From Fasciolopsis buskii (Eukaryota; Platyhelminthes; Trematoda; Plagiorchiida; Fasciolidae): a stretch of DNA of 64,000 nucleotides. Both the position numbers and the translations under genes were made by a program. Where the stretch lies: contig LUCM01001703.1 of NCBI GenBank assembly GCA_008360955.1, positions 79,743-143,742 on the forward strand, given 5' to 3'. Numbering within the stretch: position 1 is the first letter of the stretch; every line of letters begins with the position of its first letter. Under the pieces are notes generated by a model. That model searched no databases and was not told where the DNA came from. It saw nothing but the letters and a program-made list of their open reading frames with translations. Of the stretch, positions 22,488 through 33,464 are shown piece after piece.

Positions 22488-23208
22488 TCACACAACAAGC
22501 ATGGTCACCAGTTTGGTACTGTCTGAATCCGCACTGTCGGCACGTGATCGAGCCATAGGGTAGAGCTCACAGAACTTCACATTCTGTACACGGTCGTATG
22601 ACCGTGCTTCTGAGCCACTTTTGGCAGTCATATAACAGGCATAAGCCCGTTCATCACCAAACATATCTACACGGGTATCGGAAGTACGATAAAGACAACA
22701 ACTGGCGTTTCGCATGAGTCGAACTCCGGGATCTTGTGATCCATCCGGGCGTCGACCTCGATGACGTCCGCGACGATGTGCGGACAGTCGTGAATTGCCC
22801 AACGTTGGAATTGTTTGCCCGAGACTTGAGAAAACGTGTTCTTCTGTGAATGTATGTCTCCCAGCTGATACATGATGCTGCGCTTCATCTCGAGGACTGG
22901 AACAATGTGAGGATCTACCGTTTGATGTAGTCAAGGGTGGAAAAGATTCCGGGCGATGGCTGGGTAACGCGGATGTAATTGATGGTTGAGCCCCACACTG
23001 ACCAGAACGATGGGATTTGTGACGCCTCCGTCTACTTGTGCAGTCAAATGCTGAGACCAATTGGACAGGGTCGGAACTTGGCTTGGTCCCGCTGGGCCGA
23101 TTTTCATAAACATCATGTGCAGTTTTGTGTAAGCGAACATGGTTAGCCGCATTCTCCGTCTGCAACGTCACGTTCTCGGGAATTGCATCGTTGCTTTGAT
23201 GTCTATGA
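22488..23208 (-). CDS. last exon (C-terminus) of a large minus-strand gene
   Basis: An excellent acceptor (TTCCCTTTTTTGCCTCACAG) precedes 23208. One leading base completes the split codon from the exon at 25209, then 239 codons run to the stop at 22488. The peptide is hydrophilic, His/Arg/Ser-rich and probably disordered (RRRRHKSHRSGQCGAQPS; SAHRRGRHRGRRPDGSQDPG), then becomes more ordered (DTRVDMFGDERAYACYMTA). It ends in Met-Leu-Val-Val, a hydrophobic C-terminus of the kind that can bind PDZ domains (inference). This is the 3' part of the best-supported host gene in the window. Confidence 0.65.
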
Positions 23209-23424
23209 CTGTGAGGCAAAAAAGGGAAGATAATCAGAATCTTGCTGGTTAAGTCTTCAATAACTTGTATTTTAAAGAACTGAATAACCTTGTCATGTTG
23301 ATAGCGGACAAGACGAAGGTTATTTAATCATCACTGATACGATTTTGTTAGTGGATGAGAAGAGTTTGTGACCTAAACCATTATTGGGGAATAGAAACAA
23401 ACAGGCCAAGAGTAACCTCCTACC

Positions 23425-23590
23425 CTTCAAGTTTTTGTCTTTTATTTCCTTTATTAATGAAATAACAACATACATCATATTCAGGAAGTGGATCGCGACC
23501 ATCAGAGGCCTACTGAGTGAGAGGATTCAAACTCGCGACCTTCACATCCAACTGCCACGACCTTATCCGATTGACCATCCCCGATAAATG
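23425..23590 (-). repeat. tRNA-related SINE-like repeat, copy A
   Basis: Homologous to 31612-31790. Shared features are TTTATTTCCTTTATTAATGA, GAGGATTCAAACTCGCGACC and ACGACCTTATCCGATTGACC. Read on the minus strand the last part looks like a tRNA head, with an A-box-like region near GATAAGGTCGTGG and a B-box-like GAGTTTGAATCC. It lies in the last intron of the minus-strand gene. Confidence 0.55.
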
Positions 23591-25208
23591 TCTTCGAACT
23601 CCATTATATGCCCTTTAGAGGAAAGATGATGGGCAGAGTTAATCAGTCGAAGGACGTGAAGGACACTCTTGAGATTTGTCTCCAAAAGATTTGTATATTC
23701 AAACGGTTAGCCGCAAAATTCAAGATCTTTTCTTCCCAATGAGCTAGATGAAGCAGCTTTGCTGCGACCAACAGGCGGTAGCCAATCTGTTCAACAATGT
23801 GTTAATCCGATCTTCTCGGGTATGCTGATTGGGTGCTTAAACCGGCAGACCCTTGGCCTAAAAGAGTCCAATCAGGTTTGCGAAACTCTTGTGTCCGTTC
23901 TGATTAGTCATGTTTCCGATGGACAAGGAAGCATAAAGAATCCATTTATATGAATTGAATTATCGATGGCTGGTTGGAATTAGCACGTGGTAATTCAATT
24001 CCACTGACCTATCCGTACGCAACTTCCATTCCAGCCGTCTGCTGATAACAGCTTCATCCCGCCAGACAAACTCAAGCTTGCAGAAATTCCGATATCTCAC
24101 CCCTTATAATTCTAACAGATAATTTGAAAGTTCGCTCCTTATTCTGCTACTCATTTCGTGTTTTACTGGCATGCTGTGTCCAGTGTCAGGTTTTATAACT
24201 TGCCAAATCTCCGAGTGTTTTTGACTAAATGCTTCACTGAAGCATATTGGTACTTCAGTGTAAACAAGAGCAGATCATCCTAAGCGGTACAGTGTGTGCA
24301 CATCCAACTAGTTGGAAATGATACTCAGACCCAGGTGGTATTGTTGTACAACCTACCCAGGCTCTTACAGGCCCAATGGGTCGGAATCGTCGCACAATTT
24401 GTCTTCTGTCAGAACAATATTTGATGTTTTACTCCTTAGTTTCGAGAAGCAACAGCCAGTACTCTGAGCAGCTACCGGATGCTGCTGTGGACAACTTCGT
24501 CACAACAGCCTCGGTGAAACAAATACCGTGCAGGATGCGTACAAACTTTAGGGTCGTGACCAGCGTCCCCCACAGTAGTTTTTAAAATAGCAGCTTCCCA
24601 GGAACTGAGATGTAATTCACATTTAAACAATTATAAGTTGTATCTATGATCCACATTTAATTCACTACAGCAGCCAATCAGATGTATGCGAAGCACACAC
24701 ACACCGCTGATGAGCGGCTTTGCAATTCTGTCGCTGAGCCAAAATTGCCACGGCAGAATTACAACTTATGAGGCTCTGACCTGTTGACCTGTCGAGTGCA
24801 GTTGGACGTGTGAAGCCTGTGCGCTAACAACAACTGCAGCAGCGAGGACGACCACGACAGCAACTACAACTCTGCGGGTGGGCAGCCATCCACGAATTGT
24901 CAAATCTAATTGGGTAGCTGGATACATATGCGAGCATGTTAACTAGACCCCATGTTCAGTCACGTCTCAGACCGTGTAAGTAAACCGAACTTCAAAGAAT
25001 TGCCGTCATGTCCGATCGACCACAATGGGCTCCACTTTGTGTATCGTGAACAAACAACGTCGTGTTCACGTGGATTTCTCGGTTGCCAAGTTTGTACGTC
25101 ATCCCAAGCCATAGTGACCGCTTTATCATCACCCCCAAACCCAGTGACCTCGCTACGTATCTGCGTCTCTGCTCCATAATATAGAAACAGTCACAAATGT
25201 TTACTTAC

Positions 25209-25287
25209 AGTAAGCCTCTTACATTCTGCTTCCATTTATTCTCATGGGGGTATAGGTGAACTTTTTCAATTAACAATTTCTCAGTTT
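25209..25287 (-). CDS. 79-nt internal exon of the large minus-strand gene
   Basis: The acceptor CCTGCCTGCACATAG and the donor ACT|GTAAGTAAAC bound 25 codons (TEKLLIEKVHLYPHENKWKQ, then NVRGL), phase 1 in and phase 2 out. Both neighbours match: the 23-nt microexon leaves in phase 1 and the last exon enters in phase 2. The peptide is helical and Lys-rich. Confidence 0.55.
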
Positions 25288-25924
25288 CTATGTGCAGGCA
25301 GGTCAAAGAATCCATTAGTCTTAAGACCTGCTGTAGCAATGCAATTAGGAGAGTTGCAGTAAACGAGACAATTCCCAGTACTGCATGAGCGCAACATTTT
25401 AGAAATAGTGACTACAGAATGGCTGTCCGAGTTTGCTGAAGTGTTTGTGTAAAGGTAGTGCAGGTCTGCTGATCACAGTTGTGGCAGACAGATAGCAGAA
25501 GACCGAAGAAATAGTTCACTGACCAAGCGATCCATAAAAGTCTTTCAATTAGGTGAACGTTACTTGCTCACTCTCTTGTTCGGCCCATGCAGTTTGATGG
25601 GAAAACGGGCAACACATTTTTTGGGGAAATTTACTCACAAAACTAGTGCCTAACACGGGGTCGAAATACACACACCGTCGAAAAAGCATTCAGTCTTTCG
25701 AGGGCTAGTTCTTTCATATCATTTGTGTATCACACGCTTCTGCGATCTAACAACTAATTGCTCCGTTCCCGTGGTTAAGATGTGCCGTTGATACCGATGT
25801 TTCTACTCTTCCACTGAATCGCCCCACATCCAGCGGTTGTTCTGTTTGTTCTGAATTGAATTCCAACCCACCCAATTTTTTGAGCGTCCGTTCTCATTAA
25901 TCTAGCAACAAAAAATCAAATACC

Positions 25925-26160
25925 ATGGTAGACATAGTCAAATACTTAGGAATAACTAGGAGCAACAACTTGAGGTGGTTGCCTCATATTCCCAACGGTG
26001 AAGACACGCTAAGAAAGCTGTTTTTCACGCAAGACGGCTGTGTTAATTCAACCAAGCGTGAGGTCATTTTATCTACTGTGTTTCCACCTTATCCCTCCCA
26101 TTCCTCCGCCATTTTTTAACGATTTGTTGCGGAAGGAGGCCAGAATATTTCACGGATGGG
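25925..26160 (+). mobile_element. remnant of a CR1/Jockey-type non-LTR retrotransposon
   Basis: The frame from 25925 contains VKYLGITRSNNLRW and LRKLFF, then after a frame change SSAIF and NDLLRKEARIF. This order resembles the region after the catalytic site in CR1/Jockey reverse transcriptases, where a YLG motif, a Trp and a later Leu-Leu-(Arg/Lys)-Lys block are conserved. No catalytic motif remains. It lies in an intron of the minus-strand gene, on the opposite strand. Confidence 0.45.
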
Positions 26161-26192
26161 ATTTTCCTTTGAATGAGAAGGTTTCTACTCAC

Positions 26193-26215
26193 CTAAATGT
26201 CCTCCATTTGTTTGC
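26193..26215 (-). CDS. 23-nt microexon of the large minus-strand gene
   Basis: On the minus strand an acceptor (GTTATTCCCAG) at 26217-26216 and a consensus GTGAGT donor at 26192 flank 23 nt. In phase it contributes one base, seven codons (QTNGGHL) and one base. Without it the 748-nt exon upstream (phase 2 out) could not join the 79-nt exon (phase 1 in). With it the whole chain is open. This arithmetic is the main support. Confidence 0.5.
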
Positions 26216-27473
26216 CTGGGAATAACTAGCGTAAGTATTAATTCGTACCCTACTGATCATCTACATTATGGTTTAGAAAGAGGTTATGTTCAAGACACGA
26301 AGCATTCCACTTTCGATCGCTAGTTATTCAGCGTTAATATCCACCGAAAGTCGGCTATTCCCCGCGTGATACGAATCCTCACAAATAGAGGATACGTTCC
26401 GTCTGGATAGCCCAGCTACTTTTCAATACTCTGAGCATAAAATCCGCCATTTTGCGATCTCTCCCTATTTCTCAATTCTAGTTTCCAATTGAAATGTGGT
26501 ACCGTTTACGCAAATATCTACATAACTACACAGGTACAAATACCATTCCTCAATGTAGTTAACATGTGGAAAAACCCTAAAGATATAATGGTTTAACAAT
26601 CGAATGTGTCACAGCTCAGCTGGATTTAGAATAATGACATGCATTCGTTTGCCCACTTCGCGCTGTTAGCCTTATCTAAAACGAGGTGTTTTTGCGAAAT
26701 AATCTTCGTTTTTCTACTATTTAATACTTAGCAATGCTTTACTACTTAGTATGAAGTTTATGGCCAAGATCGTACATGGTAATCAGGTCTTGATTATAAG
26801 CAAACTGGTTGGAAATTTGAATACTGCAGGATCCTAGTCCGGCTATCGTACCTGATTCCCTGTCCGGAACTTTATCAACACTTGCTATTTCGGATGGTAC
26901 CACTAAAAATTACTTCATATATGCCAAACAATGTCATAAAGTTCCATCGGAAATGGGACAGAACTAATAGGAATGGCCCCACAATTACCCGAAAATTGAT
27001 CACATTAAAAGTGCCAAAACACCATTTCACTAGAACTAGCTGGCCAACGTCTACTCGCGAAGCACGGGATGGCGCACAGACAATCAAGACCAGTTGAAAC
27101 AGGTGCCTTATATTATGCTATAACCGTAGAAACGATGTTGTATTAGGCTATTTCCGCGGGTGCTACGAATACCTGATTACATAATTCTGAATAATTTTAA
27201 CTTGAATTCTAGTTATAACGCAAAATACTACGGCGTTTAAATGCACAAACGAATTTGCTGGTAGAAACGTTGGCGAATAACAGCACCTATCACCGCTGTG
27301 TATCTGAATTATTAAAAACCTCAATAAAAAACCTTCCGACCGGGACTTTTGCGGATTTCAAGTTCATCCTGACTTGCATTTTCGACTCCAAGCTCCAGGT
27401 CCTAAGTGTCCTGGCTAAACACCAGTAGAAAAAAGTAAACAGTAATGGTATCGGTTCGCTCAATGGGACTTAC

Positions 27474-28221
27474 CGACTGCTCTGTGACCGACGGTAAGCC
27501 AGATATCTGGTCCCGTCTGGACGTCGTTTGATGGTCCACCTTCTAGCAGTCATGGTAACCATTCGCATCCTCTTGAATCGTCTCATCATTTCATCTTGAT
27601 CAATTTCTATCATCCAATGCCGCAGTGCAGCTACCTCTGTTGAAGGCAGCAGCATCATAGGACAGCCGGGCGAATTTGGCGAATTCGATACCGAAACGTT
27701 CATGTCGGACGAGAAGGAGGGATCTGCGAAACCAGGTCCTCGTGGAGTAGGAATTTTGGGGTGAGTAGGAAGCGCCACAAGCTGATCAGCATTGTGAATT
27801 TTCGCATATGGTCGATAAAGTTTGCTGGATAAATCCGTCTGGGATCTGGATAGGGGCCATGTGAGGCTAAGGTTTGTCGTCTCCGTGGCATCAGACAATT
27901 CGGAGTCGGAAAACGAGTAATCACTGAAGCATGACTGTTTTGTTGATGGAGCTGAAGTGTTGGTGCACTCGGATATGGGGGTGAGGCGTCCACGATTCAC
28001 TGAATCGGTGCGCCTCTGCACCCTATGATGATTGTTCATGCTAGCATGACGACGAAAAAGTCGTCGTAGGTCTGCGGACACGTTACTGGAAGTTTCACGT
28101 GCAGATGAAATAAATGACCGAATCGGTGACGGGGTAGGCAAAGTTTTGGACAGTAAAGGCCCTTGTGTACCCGTGGATGGTTCCTCTTGCCGGTTGGTTA
28201 GCTGTGAAGACCTTAGGGTAT
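27474..28221 (-). CDS. 748-nt exon of the large minus-strand gene, Ser/Pro-rich with a basic block
   Basis: The acceptor ATATCTTTTTTCTAG and the donor GTCG|GTAAGT bound 248 codons, phase 1 in and phase 2 out. The first 150 residues are Ser/Thr/Pro-rich and probably disordered (SFSDSELSDATETTNLSLTW). The end is a conserved-looking basic helical block: HWMIEIDQDEMMRRFKRMR, then RRWTIKRRPDGTRYLAYRR. That last motif reminds me of the C-terminal region of PDZ-RING proteins of the LNX/PDZRN group, but this rests on memory of a short motif. Length, two good splice sites and phase agreement with both neighbours make this a firm exon. Confidence 0.75.
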
Positions 28222-28577
28222 CTAGAAAAAAGATATTAAATGGCCGCATAAATGAATAATTATTATGCTGGTAAAGCGATGTATCGCTTTTTCCAGGTCA
28301 CACTGAGATACTGAAAAGACAATGAACAAATTGCAAATCAAGTAGTGCTGGAAATACTAATCGTGAACAGAACCACGAAACTCATGTTAGTTGTGCTGAA
28401 ATTCCTCAGATGCAAAATAACATCGATATCGCGCAAACGGGATTAAACAGGAAAGATCGCGAAGTCATCGAATTCCATTTAAATGGATAACGTCCTGTAC
28501 ATGTTCAAAGTGGGCTAAGGGAGGGAGGCTCTTGGAATCAGTATGACTATCCTGAACCCTCAGCTATCGCAACTTAC

Positions 28578-28926
28578 CTAGACGCGCAATGCGCAAAACC
28601 TCCACATGTCCAACCTCTGCTTTCACTCCGAAATTGCTTGACTGTGTTGGAGTGACACTGGTACCCATTCGGGGGACACGCGGCCTCGGAGTAACTCTTG
28701 CTGGTTGAGGTGATCGTGGTCCTTCGGAACCCGCGCGCGTGACTGTTAGTCCTGCTCGATGGACTGGAGGACGCACTATCAGACTTGTGATAGGAGATAG
28801 AGGAATGGGCGGCGGAGATTCTTCAGGTGGCGGAGGCAGTGAGACACGATGAAATCGCATTGATTCTGGTCTCAGAACCGGTGGGATATTGATCGGGATG
28901 GGTGGAAGTGGTCGGCTTACAGAGTG
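28578..28926 (-). CDS. 349-nt proline-rich exon of the large minus-strand gene
   Basis: The acceptor GAACGTTCTC...TTTTTCAG type site (CTCACTTTTTCAG) and the donor GTCTAG|GTAAGTT bound 116 codons, phase 0 in and phase 1 out. The single base left over completes the first codon of the next exon as Asp. The peptide is rich in poly-proline ligand motifs (LPPPPEESPPPIPLSP; PRSPQPARVTPRPRVPRM), as expected for SH3 or WW binding in a scaffold protein. The frame is open upstream of the first ATG to the acceptor, so that ATG is not a start. Confidence 0.7.
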
Positions 28927-29124
28927 CTGAAAAAGTGAGAACGTCAGCTGTCTGATTAAAATTTCTTGCTTATCCCTTTCTAATGTGAAACTTCGCCTTA
29001 GTTTTTACAACAAACTAGACTGACACAAGTATGTAGAGCTCCTGCCTAATCAACTTCCCATGAATAGGTGCGATTTTTTTTCATACGTTCTGTCTGTTCA
29101 AACTCCGGATGTTCCTCGTTTATA

Positions 29125-29182
29125 CACACACACACACATATATATATATAATTTTGTTTACGTATCCAGATACTACTTCCTG

Positions 29183-29225
<43 letters not shown>
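29125..29225. repeat. compound CA/TA microsatellites
   Basis: An ACAC block passes into TATATATA near 29137-29150. A second, longer pure TA block spans about 29185-29225. Confidence 0.85.
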
Positions 29226-29229
<4 letters not shown>

Positions 29230-30186
29230 CAAAATTAGCAATCATGCGGGAATGCAAACGCATGCCGGCTCGGCAATATGAAATAGCTTTGAAGCAAATT
29301 GGGTGGAATTATTTTACGAAGAGCTATTTCACATGCAATCCAATTATGAGGGGCCAAAAGCTATCGGGAAATTAACCTCATCTCGTGAACTCTGCTGAGA
29401 AAACCTGAAGTTCGGCAGCGGTATGCTAGGGAAATTCGTTGGTCTTTGCCGTTAGGCATCCTCGTTGCTCACACCTCGACCTTAAGATTGGGCAAACCAA
29501 TCATAACTAAGCTCCACTATCAGCATCGAAATTTAACGGTAGAATGTCACCTTAAGCAAGATGCAGAAGTAGACGATATAGTTTGGCTGCGTCAGTTTTG
29601 ATAGGGATAAGCCAGTTTTGTACTGCTTCCAGGGTTTCATAATTCTGAAATGAGTGTTGATGCTGCATGATGTTTAATTTCGTGAATCACAACCTCCTAA
29701 TACTAATACGCGTTGCATATCATATTTAAAGTCTTCTGGGAGAGAAGTCGCCCATGCATGAGTAAAATGTTCTACGACAGCCGCCCGCAGACGTGCCAGC
29801 CAGTAACGGATAGTACTATATTATGCGGTGAAATTCCACTGATGCTGACAAAGCTTTTGTGCCATTCAAGCTTTCTGTGGTTTTAAGGACACTGATTTAT
29901 GTAGCAGTGATGTTAAAGGAACTGTGGATAGTTACCTCAGTTGACTAAACGGCTAGGAAGTTCGACTCATGTCCGTTCAGTATGGCCGATTTCAAACTCA
30001 GCTGGATCCCCAGGCTAATGGACACTGCTGATGCCAAACAAGTGGCATAAAACAGATGAACTGTGCTTCTATGGTGTTCATAATGACCATGAAGAAACTA
30101 ATCTCGAACTTGGTAGAACTTCGAATAATCCTCTGTTTGTTACTTTTCCGTCGAACTTCTTTTTTTCATTGGAAATTCGATCGCAG
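29226..30186. other. no firmly supported gene
   Basis: A minus-strand frame near 29690-29825 reads AAVVEHFTHAWATSLPEDFK and looks protein-like, but the acceptor is weak and no partner was found. Confidence 0.2.
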
Positions 30187-30223
30187 CTGGCCGGGGACAA
30201 ACGGACCTCGTTTTGTGTGCTTG
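30187..30223 (+). CDS. exon end, unknown protein, three-exon chain (1)
   Basis: A GTAAGTCC donor at 30224 closes a frame reading WPGTNGPRFVCL in phase 0. The frame is open upstream to about 30056, so the true exon start is uncertain; the AG at 30186 is one option. It joins 30288 across a 64-bp intron. Confidence 0.4.
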
Positions 30224-30287
30224 GTAAGTCCTTCTGCAAATAGCATTCGGTCAGCAAAAGGCTTGCATTGCTCTGTTTCTCTCCGAG

Positions 30288-30377
30288 GTAATTAGTATCT
30301 TGAAAAAAATTGGGTCGACGTGGTCAGTCGACTACATGACAGGAAGACCTGGAGGCTTGAACACTGGACTTGGTGAT
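30288..30377 (+). CDS. 90-nt exon, unknown protein, three-exon chain (2)
   Basis: A strong acceptor (ATTGCTCTGTTTCTCTCCGAG) and a GTAAGC donor bound 30 codons in phase 0 at both ends (VISILKKIGSTWSVDYMTGR, then PGGLNTGLGD). The frame also stays open past the donor to 30518, but the next exon's very strong acceptor in the same phase favours splicing here. Confidence 0.45.
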
Positions 30378-30511
30378 GTAAGCCCATTTAGAATGCCGAG
30401 TTTTGACCCACGAAATCATCCGGAACGACAACGAATGGAGATAACAGCTGATATGATACAATGCCGTGATCAATGGCGTTCTCGTATTCGAATATTTTCT
30501 CCCCTACACAG

Positions 30512-30658
30512 TTCTTGAACTTGAAGTTGAAGTTAATTTTTCATTGCTTCTCGTCTGTTTTTGTGGACGGTGCTCTTGAGATAGCAGCCAAAATCGCAGC
30601 ACATTACTCTTTCGATGTGCTGTTTGTTTCACACGAAAGTTTTAACAGAACTAGTTTC
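30512..30658 (+). CDS. 147-nt exon, unknown protein, three-exon chain (3)
   Basis: A very strong acceptor (CGAATATTTTCTCCCCTACACAG) and a consensus GTGAGT donor bound 49 codons, phase 0 at both ends. The peptide has a hydrophobic stretch (LIFHCFSSVFVDGALEIAAK) followed by HYSFDVLFVSHESFNRTSF. Three exons in a row with strong sites and the same phase support a real plus-strand gene. I do not recognise the protein. The chain may continue to 33.2 kb, but the linking exons were not found. Confidence 0.45.
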
Positions 30659-31141
30659 GTGAGTAAAACCAACGTGGTTGCTAATTATGATGGCAATGGC
30701 GAGTATGTAGGATTAGATATTCCCTTGCGTAACCTGGAGTCGAGAACTGTGACGGTGTGAGCTCAGAAATGACAGGGTCTACTGCGGAATTTGAAGACTG
30801 CGATATGATATATGGTCATTCGCGCAATATATTTCTTCTCTCTCCTAACGGGGATGGCATGGACGCAAAAAGTCCCAAAATTCTGAAGCGCAAATTGTTT
30901 ATCTTCATAATGTGGTTTTTGTCAACATATATGACACATTTGGGTAAATCCTCGTAACACAGCTTTGCCTCCTTGCTGACTGGTAAATTCTGATGCCGCG
31001 AGGCGATACGAGGAAAAAGTGGTCCAAATTGAGCTGCTCTACACTGTACGGCCTCTTATACAAAAGTTAAAAATAGTCTGAGCCATGGTGGAAGATTTGC
31101 AGTTAAATTTGCGGGGCTGGAGATCCTAGTAAGAACCATAC

Positions 31142-31228
31142 CTGGATTGGGTTCTCTAGAATACCAAGCGAGAATAGTTCGGTGTCAGAGAACAGAATAC
31201 ACCAATGAGTGAAGGATAACCAAACAAT
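31142..31228 (-). CDS. possible upstream exon of the large minus-strand gene
   Basis: An 87-nt frame of 29 codons, phase 0 at both ends, between the acceptor GGACACCATTCAG and the donor CCAG|GTATGG. It reads IVWLSFTHWCILFSDTELFS and ends NPIQ. Phase 0 out matches the proline-rich exon at 28926. It lies between exons of plus-strand chains, so one gene would be nested in an intron of the other, or this exon is false. Confidence 0.3.
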
Positions 31229-31611
31229 CTGAATGGTGTCCGTTCCTAAGGGAAACTGTCACCGTAAGGTTGTATTATCCCATATATATTTCGGATATAC
31301 GACTGCTGGATATTGTTGGTCACACCTACTTGGCTTCTGCTGGTGAATTTTCTTCTCAAATTAACAGAATTGTTGGAACATCTAGCAGCACGCATTGGTG
31401 CCATGTATATCGGTGACCTGTAGATCACCGGTTCGGTTCCCGATCGCGGTGAGCGGCTTTTCAGTGCGTAAAACCCAAATGCAAGACAGAATGCCCTTAA
31501 AAGACTTGATTGATGCAACCGGCTGTTTCCTACTTATTCCGATAACAAAAATAGGGGAAATCATTAGATTGTTTACTTTGAACTCAGAAATGAATTTAGC
31601 CATTTCATACA

Positions 31612-31790
31612 TATTTATCTTTCATCTTTTACTTCCTCTGTTAATGAAATAACAATGTACATCAAGTTTCATGAGGACGCGGCCAGCAGAGGGCTGCCAA
31701 GTGAAGTTGACTGGCGGCGGGAGGATTCGAATCCGTGACCTTCACGTCCGAAAGCTACGACCTTATCCGTCTGGCCATCATACCTTAGGT
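31612..31790 (-). repeat. tRNA-related SINE-like repeat, copy B
   Basis: Homologue of 23425-23590. On the minus strand it has an A-box-like GATGGCCAGACGGATAAGG and a good B-box GGATTCGAATCCTCCC, the spacing of a tRNA head, followed by an unrelated tail that ends near a TTTATC-rich stretch. This suggests a Pol III-derived SINE family. Confidence 0.6.
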
Positions 31791-31799
31791 AAATGATAT

Positions 31800-32438
31800 A
31801 TAGCATGCACCTGAAGCAAATTGTCGCTCTAGTTTCAATATATCACTGCATTTTTCCGATTTGGTGTAACATTTTGCATAGTGATGAGCGAGGTCTTTTC
31901 CGGCAGTTTGATTTTACCGTACACTTGTAACCCCTTGAGCTACGTCTGCTGTTTTTTATTTGGTCATTCTATGGATTGCTGACACACCACTCCATATTTC
32001 ATGGTTAGATATCTTAGCGCGGACGGTACAGTTAAAACGGATTTTTTGTACTCCATAGTGAACTTTGAGAATCACCAAATGACCTCCATAGTTGTCAACT
32101 ATCGGGCCTTTCTGTCCCCACCTAACAGTTGAATAAGCCGATCAGGGGCACAATTCAGTGCCTTTGGTTGCATGAATTTGGACTAATCCGAAAGAATTCT
32201 TGATTATACCAGAGCAAGTATGGGACGGTCAGAATATGTGACAGCCATCTGTAGTTCTGTTTGTATTCTTATCGGGTGTTAACAAATTGTGATTACACTT
32301 GTGATATGACTGGCTGAGTGAAAGCAAAAGATCAGCACTGTCTATTTTCATAAGGAAGAGCTTCAGCGCGGATAGGTAACCATCCTGTTAACAACACGCC
32401 AATTAGTAACACTTTGTTGTTTGTTGTTATTCTTGTTG
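31800..32438. other. no supported gene
   Basis: Only short frames on both strands. Nothing that I can name. Confidence 0.3.
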
Positions 32439-32888
32439 TTACACGGAACACTGTTGTTGCCATGCTGTTGCCAGATTCGGATTGCGCACGGTTGCCACAA
32501 TAAAACCGAGTTCTCCACCATCTATAGTACAGACGAACATGTAAGCAAAAACAATCTGCGCATCTTTGGACCTATCAGGCAGGATACAGTCGACGGCTGA
32601 CCGCCAATGGAGTCTCAAGTGGCGGTGTCTGAAGTCCGAATGATTGACATATTTGCGGCGAGTCTTAGTTAAGACCACAGTGTGGATTGTCATTCGACAA
32701 AATCAAACCCCGATAGACTCTTCCGAGCCTACAATTAGACCAGAGCACGCAGATCCACCGGCGTGGTTAAAGAAAACTGTCGACGGCATCCGGTGTTTCA
32801 GGCTCCCATGAACAATATTAAACAACAAATACTTCGCGTCGGCGATACTTGACCTGATATTAGTACCATTCGAGTAAGGCCCTGACAA
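32439..32888 (-). other. two adjoining unassigned frames
   Basis: Minus-strand frames of 61 and 84 codons follow each other almost directly (AKYLLFNIVHGSLKHRMPST; then RKYVNHSDFRHRHLRLHWRS). They look like one protein-like tract split by a stop and a short offset, as in a decayed repeat. No motif allows a family name. Confidence 0.2.
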
Positions 32889-33209
32889 CTGACCAAGGAG
32901 GTAGTTAACTACACGAATAATGTGGTTACTGGTGGTTATACATCCATCCTAATAATTACTCCTTTGCTTGCTGCAAACGAAAAGGGTATTATGAATGGCC
33001 ATCTAAGCTAGCAATGTTTTCGTTCTTTAGGATAATACTAAACATCGTTTTTCACTTAAGTGTCTTGACATACAGAGTTTCAAACGTCAAACTATCCAGA
33101 ACGATCAAGTTGAGTTGAGTTAAATGAACGAAACCAATTAGGAAATCAGTTGCTCGCTGTCTGCCGTCCAATGAATAATGAACTAATGTGACATGTATAA
33201 TTATCATAG

Positions 33210-33274
33210 TGAGCCCTCATCAAATCTCTACTCGCTCCGATCAGATAATCGGTAGTGTGAGACTCGAATATAAG
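33210..33274 (+). CDS. exon 1 of a three-exon 3' gene end, unknown protein
   Basis: A 65-nt segment between an acceptor-like TATCATAG and a consensus AAG|GTAAGT donor. The only open frame reads SPHQISTRSDQIIGSVRLEY and Lys, phase 1 in and phase 0 out. It joins 33340 across a 65-bp intron. Confidence 0.4.
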
Positions 33275-33339
33275 GTAAGTGACACGCTGTTTGTGCCATC
33301 ACGCATAGTGCTGATTTGTCCATAGCTTCTTCAAATCAG

Positions 33340-33397
33340 CAAGACAGATTACTGCGACCATATGCGGATCGACAGGCATGTTTTCTTACATCGACAG
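33340..33397 (+). CDS. exon 2 of a three-exon 3' gene end, unknown protein
   Basis: The acceptor CATAGCTTCTTCAAATCAG and the donor GACAG|GTAATA bound 58 nt reading QDRLLRPYADRQACFLTST, phase 0 in and phase 1 out. The left-over base completes Asp with the next exon. Confidence 0.45.
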
Positions 33398-33464
33398 GTA
33401 ATAAAAAATGGAAACTGGTGACAGGTACATGTGGATAATTTTGTACATCTCAGTCTGCTTTCAG

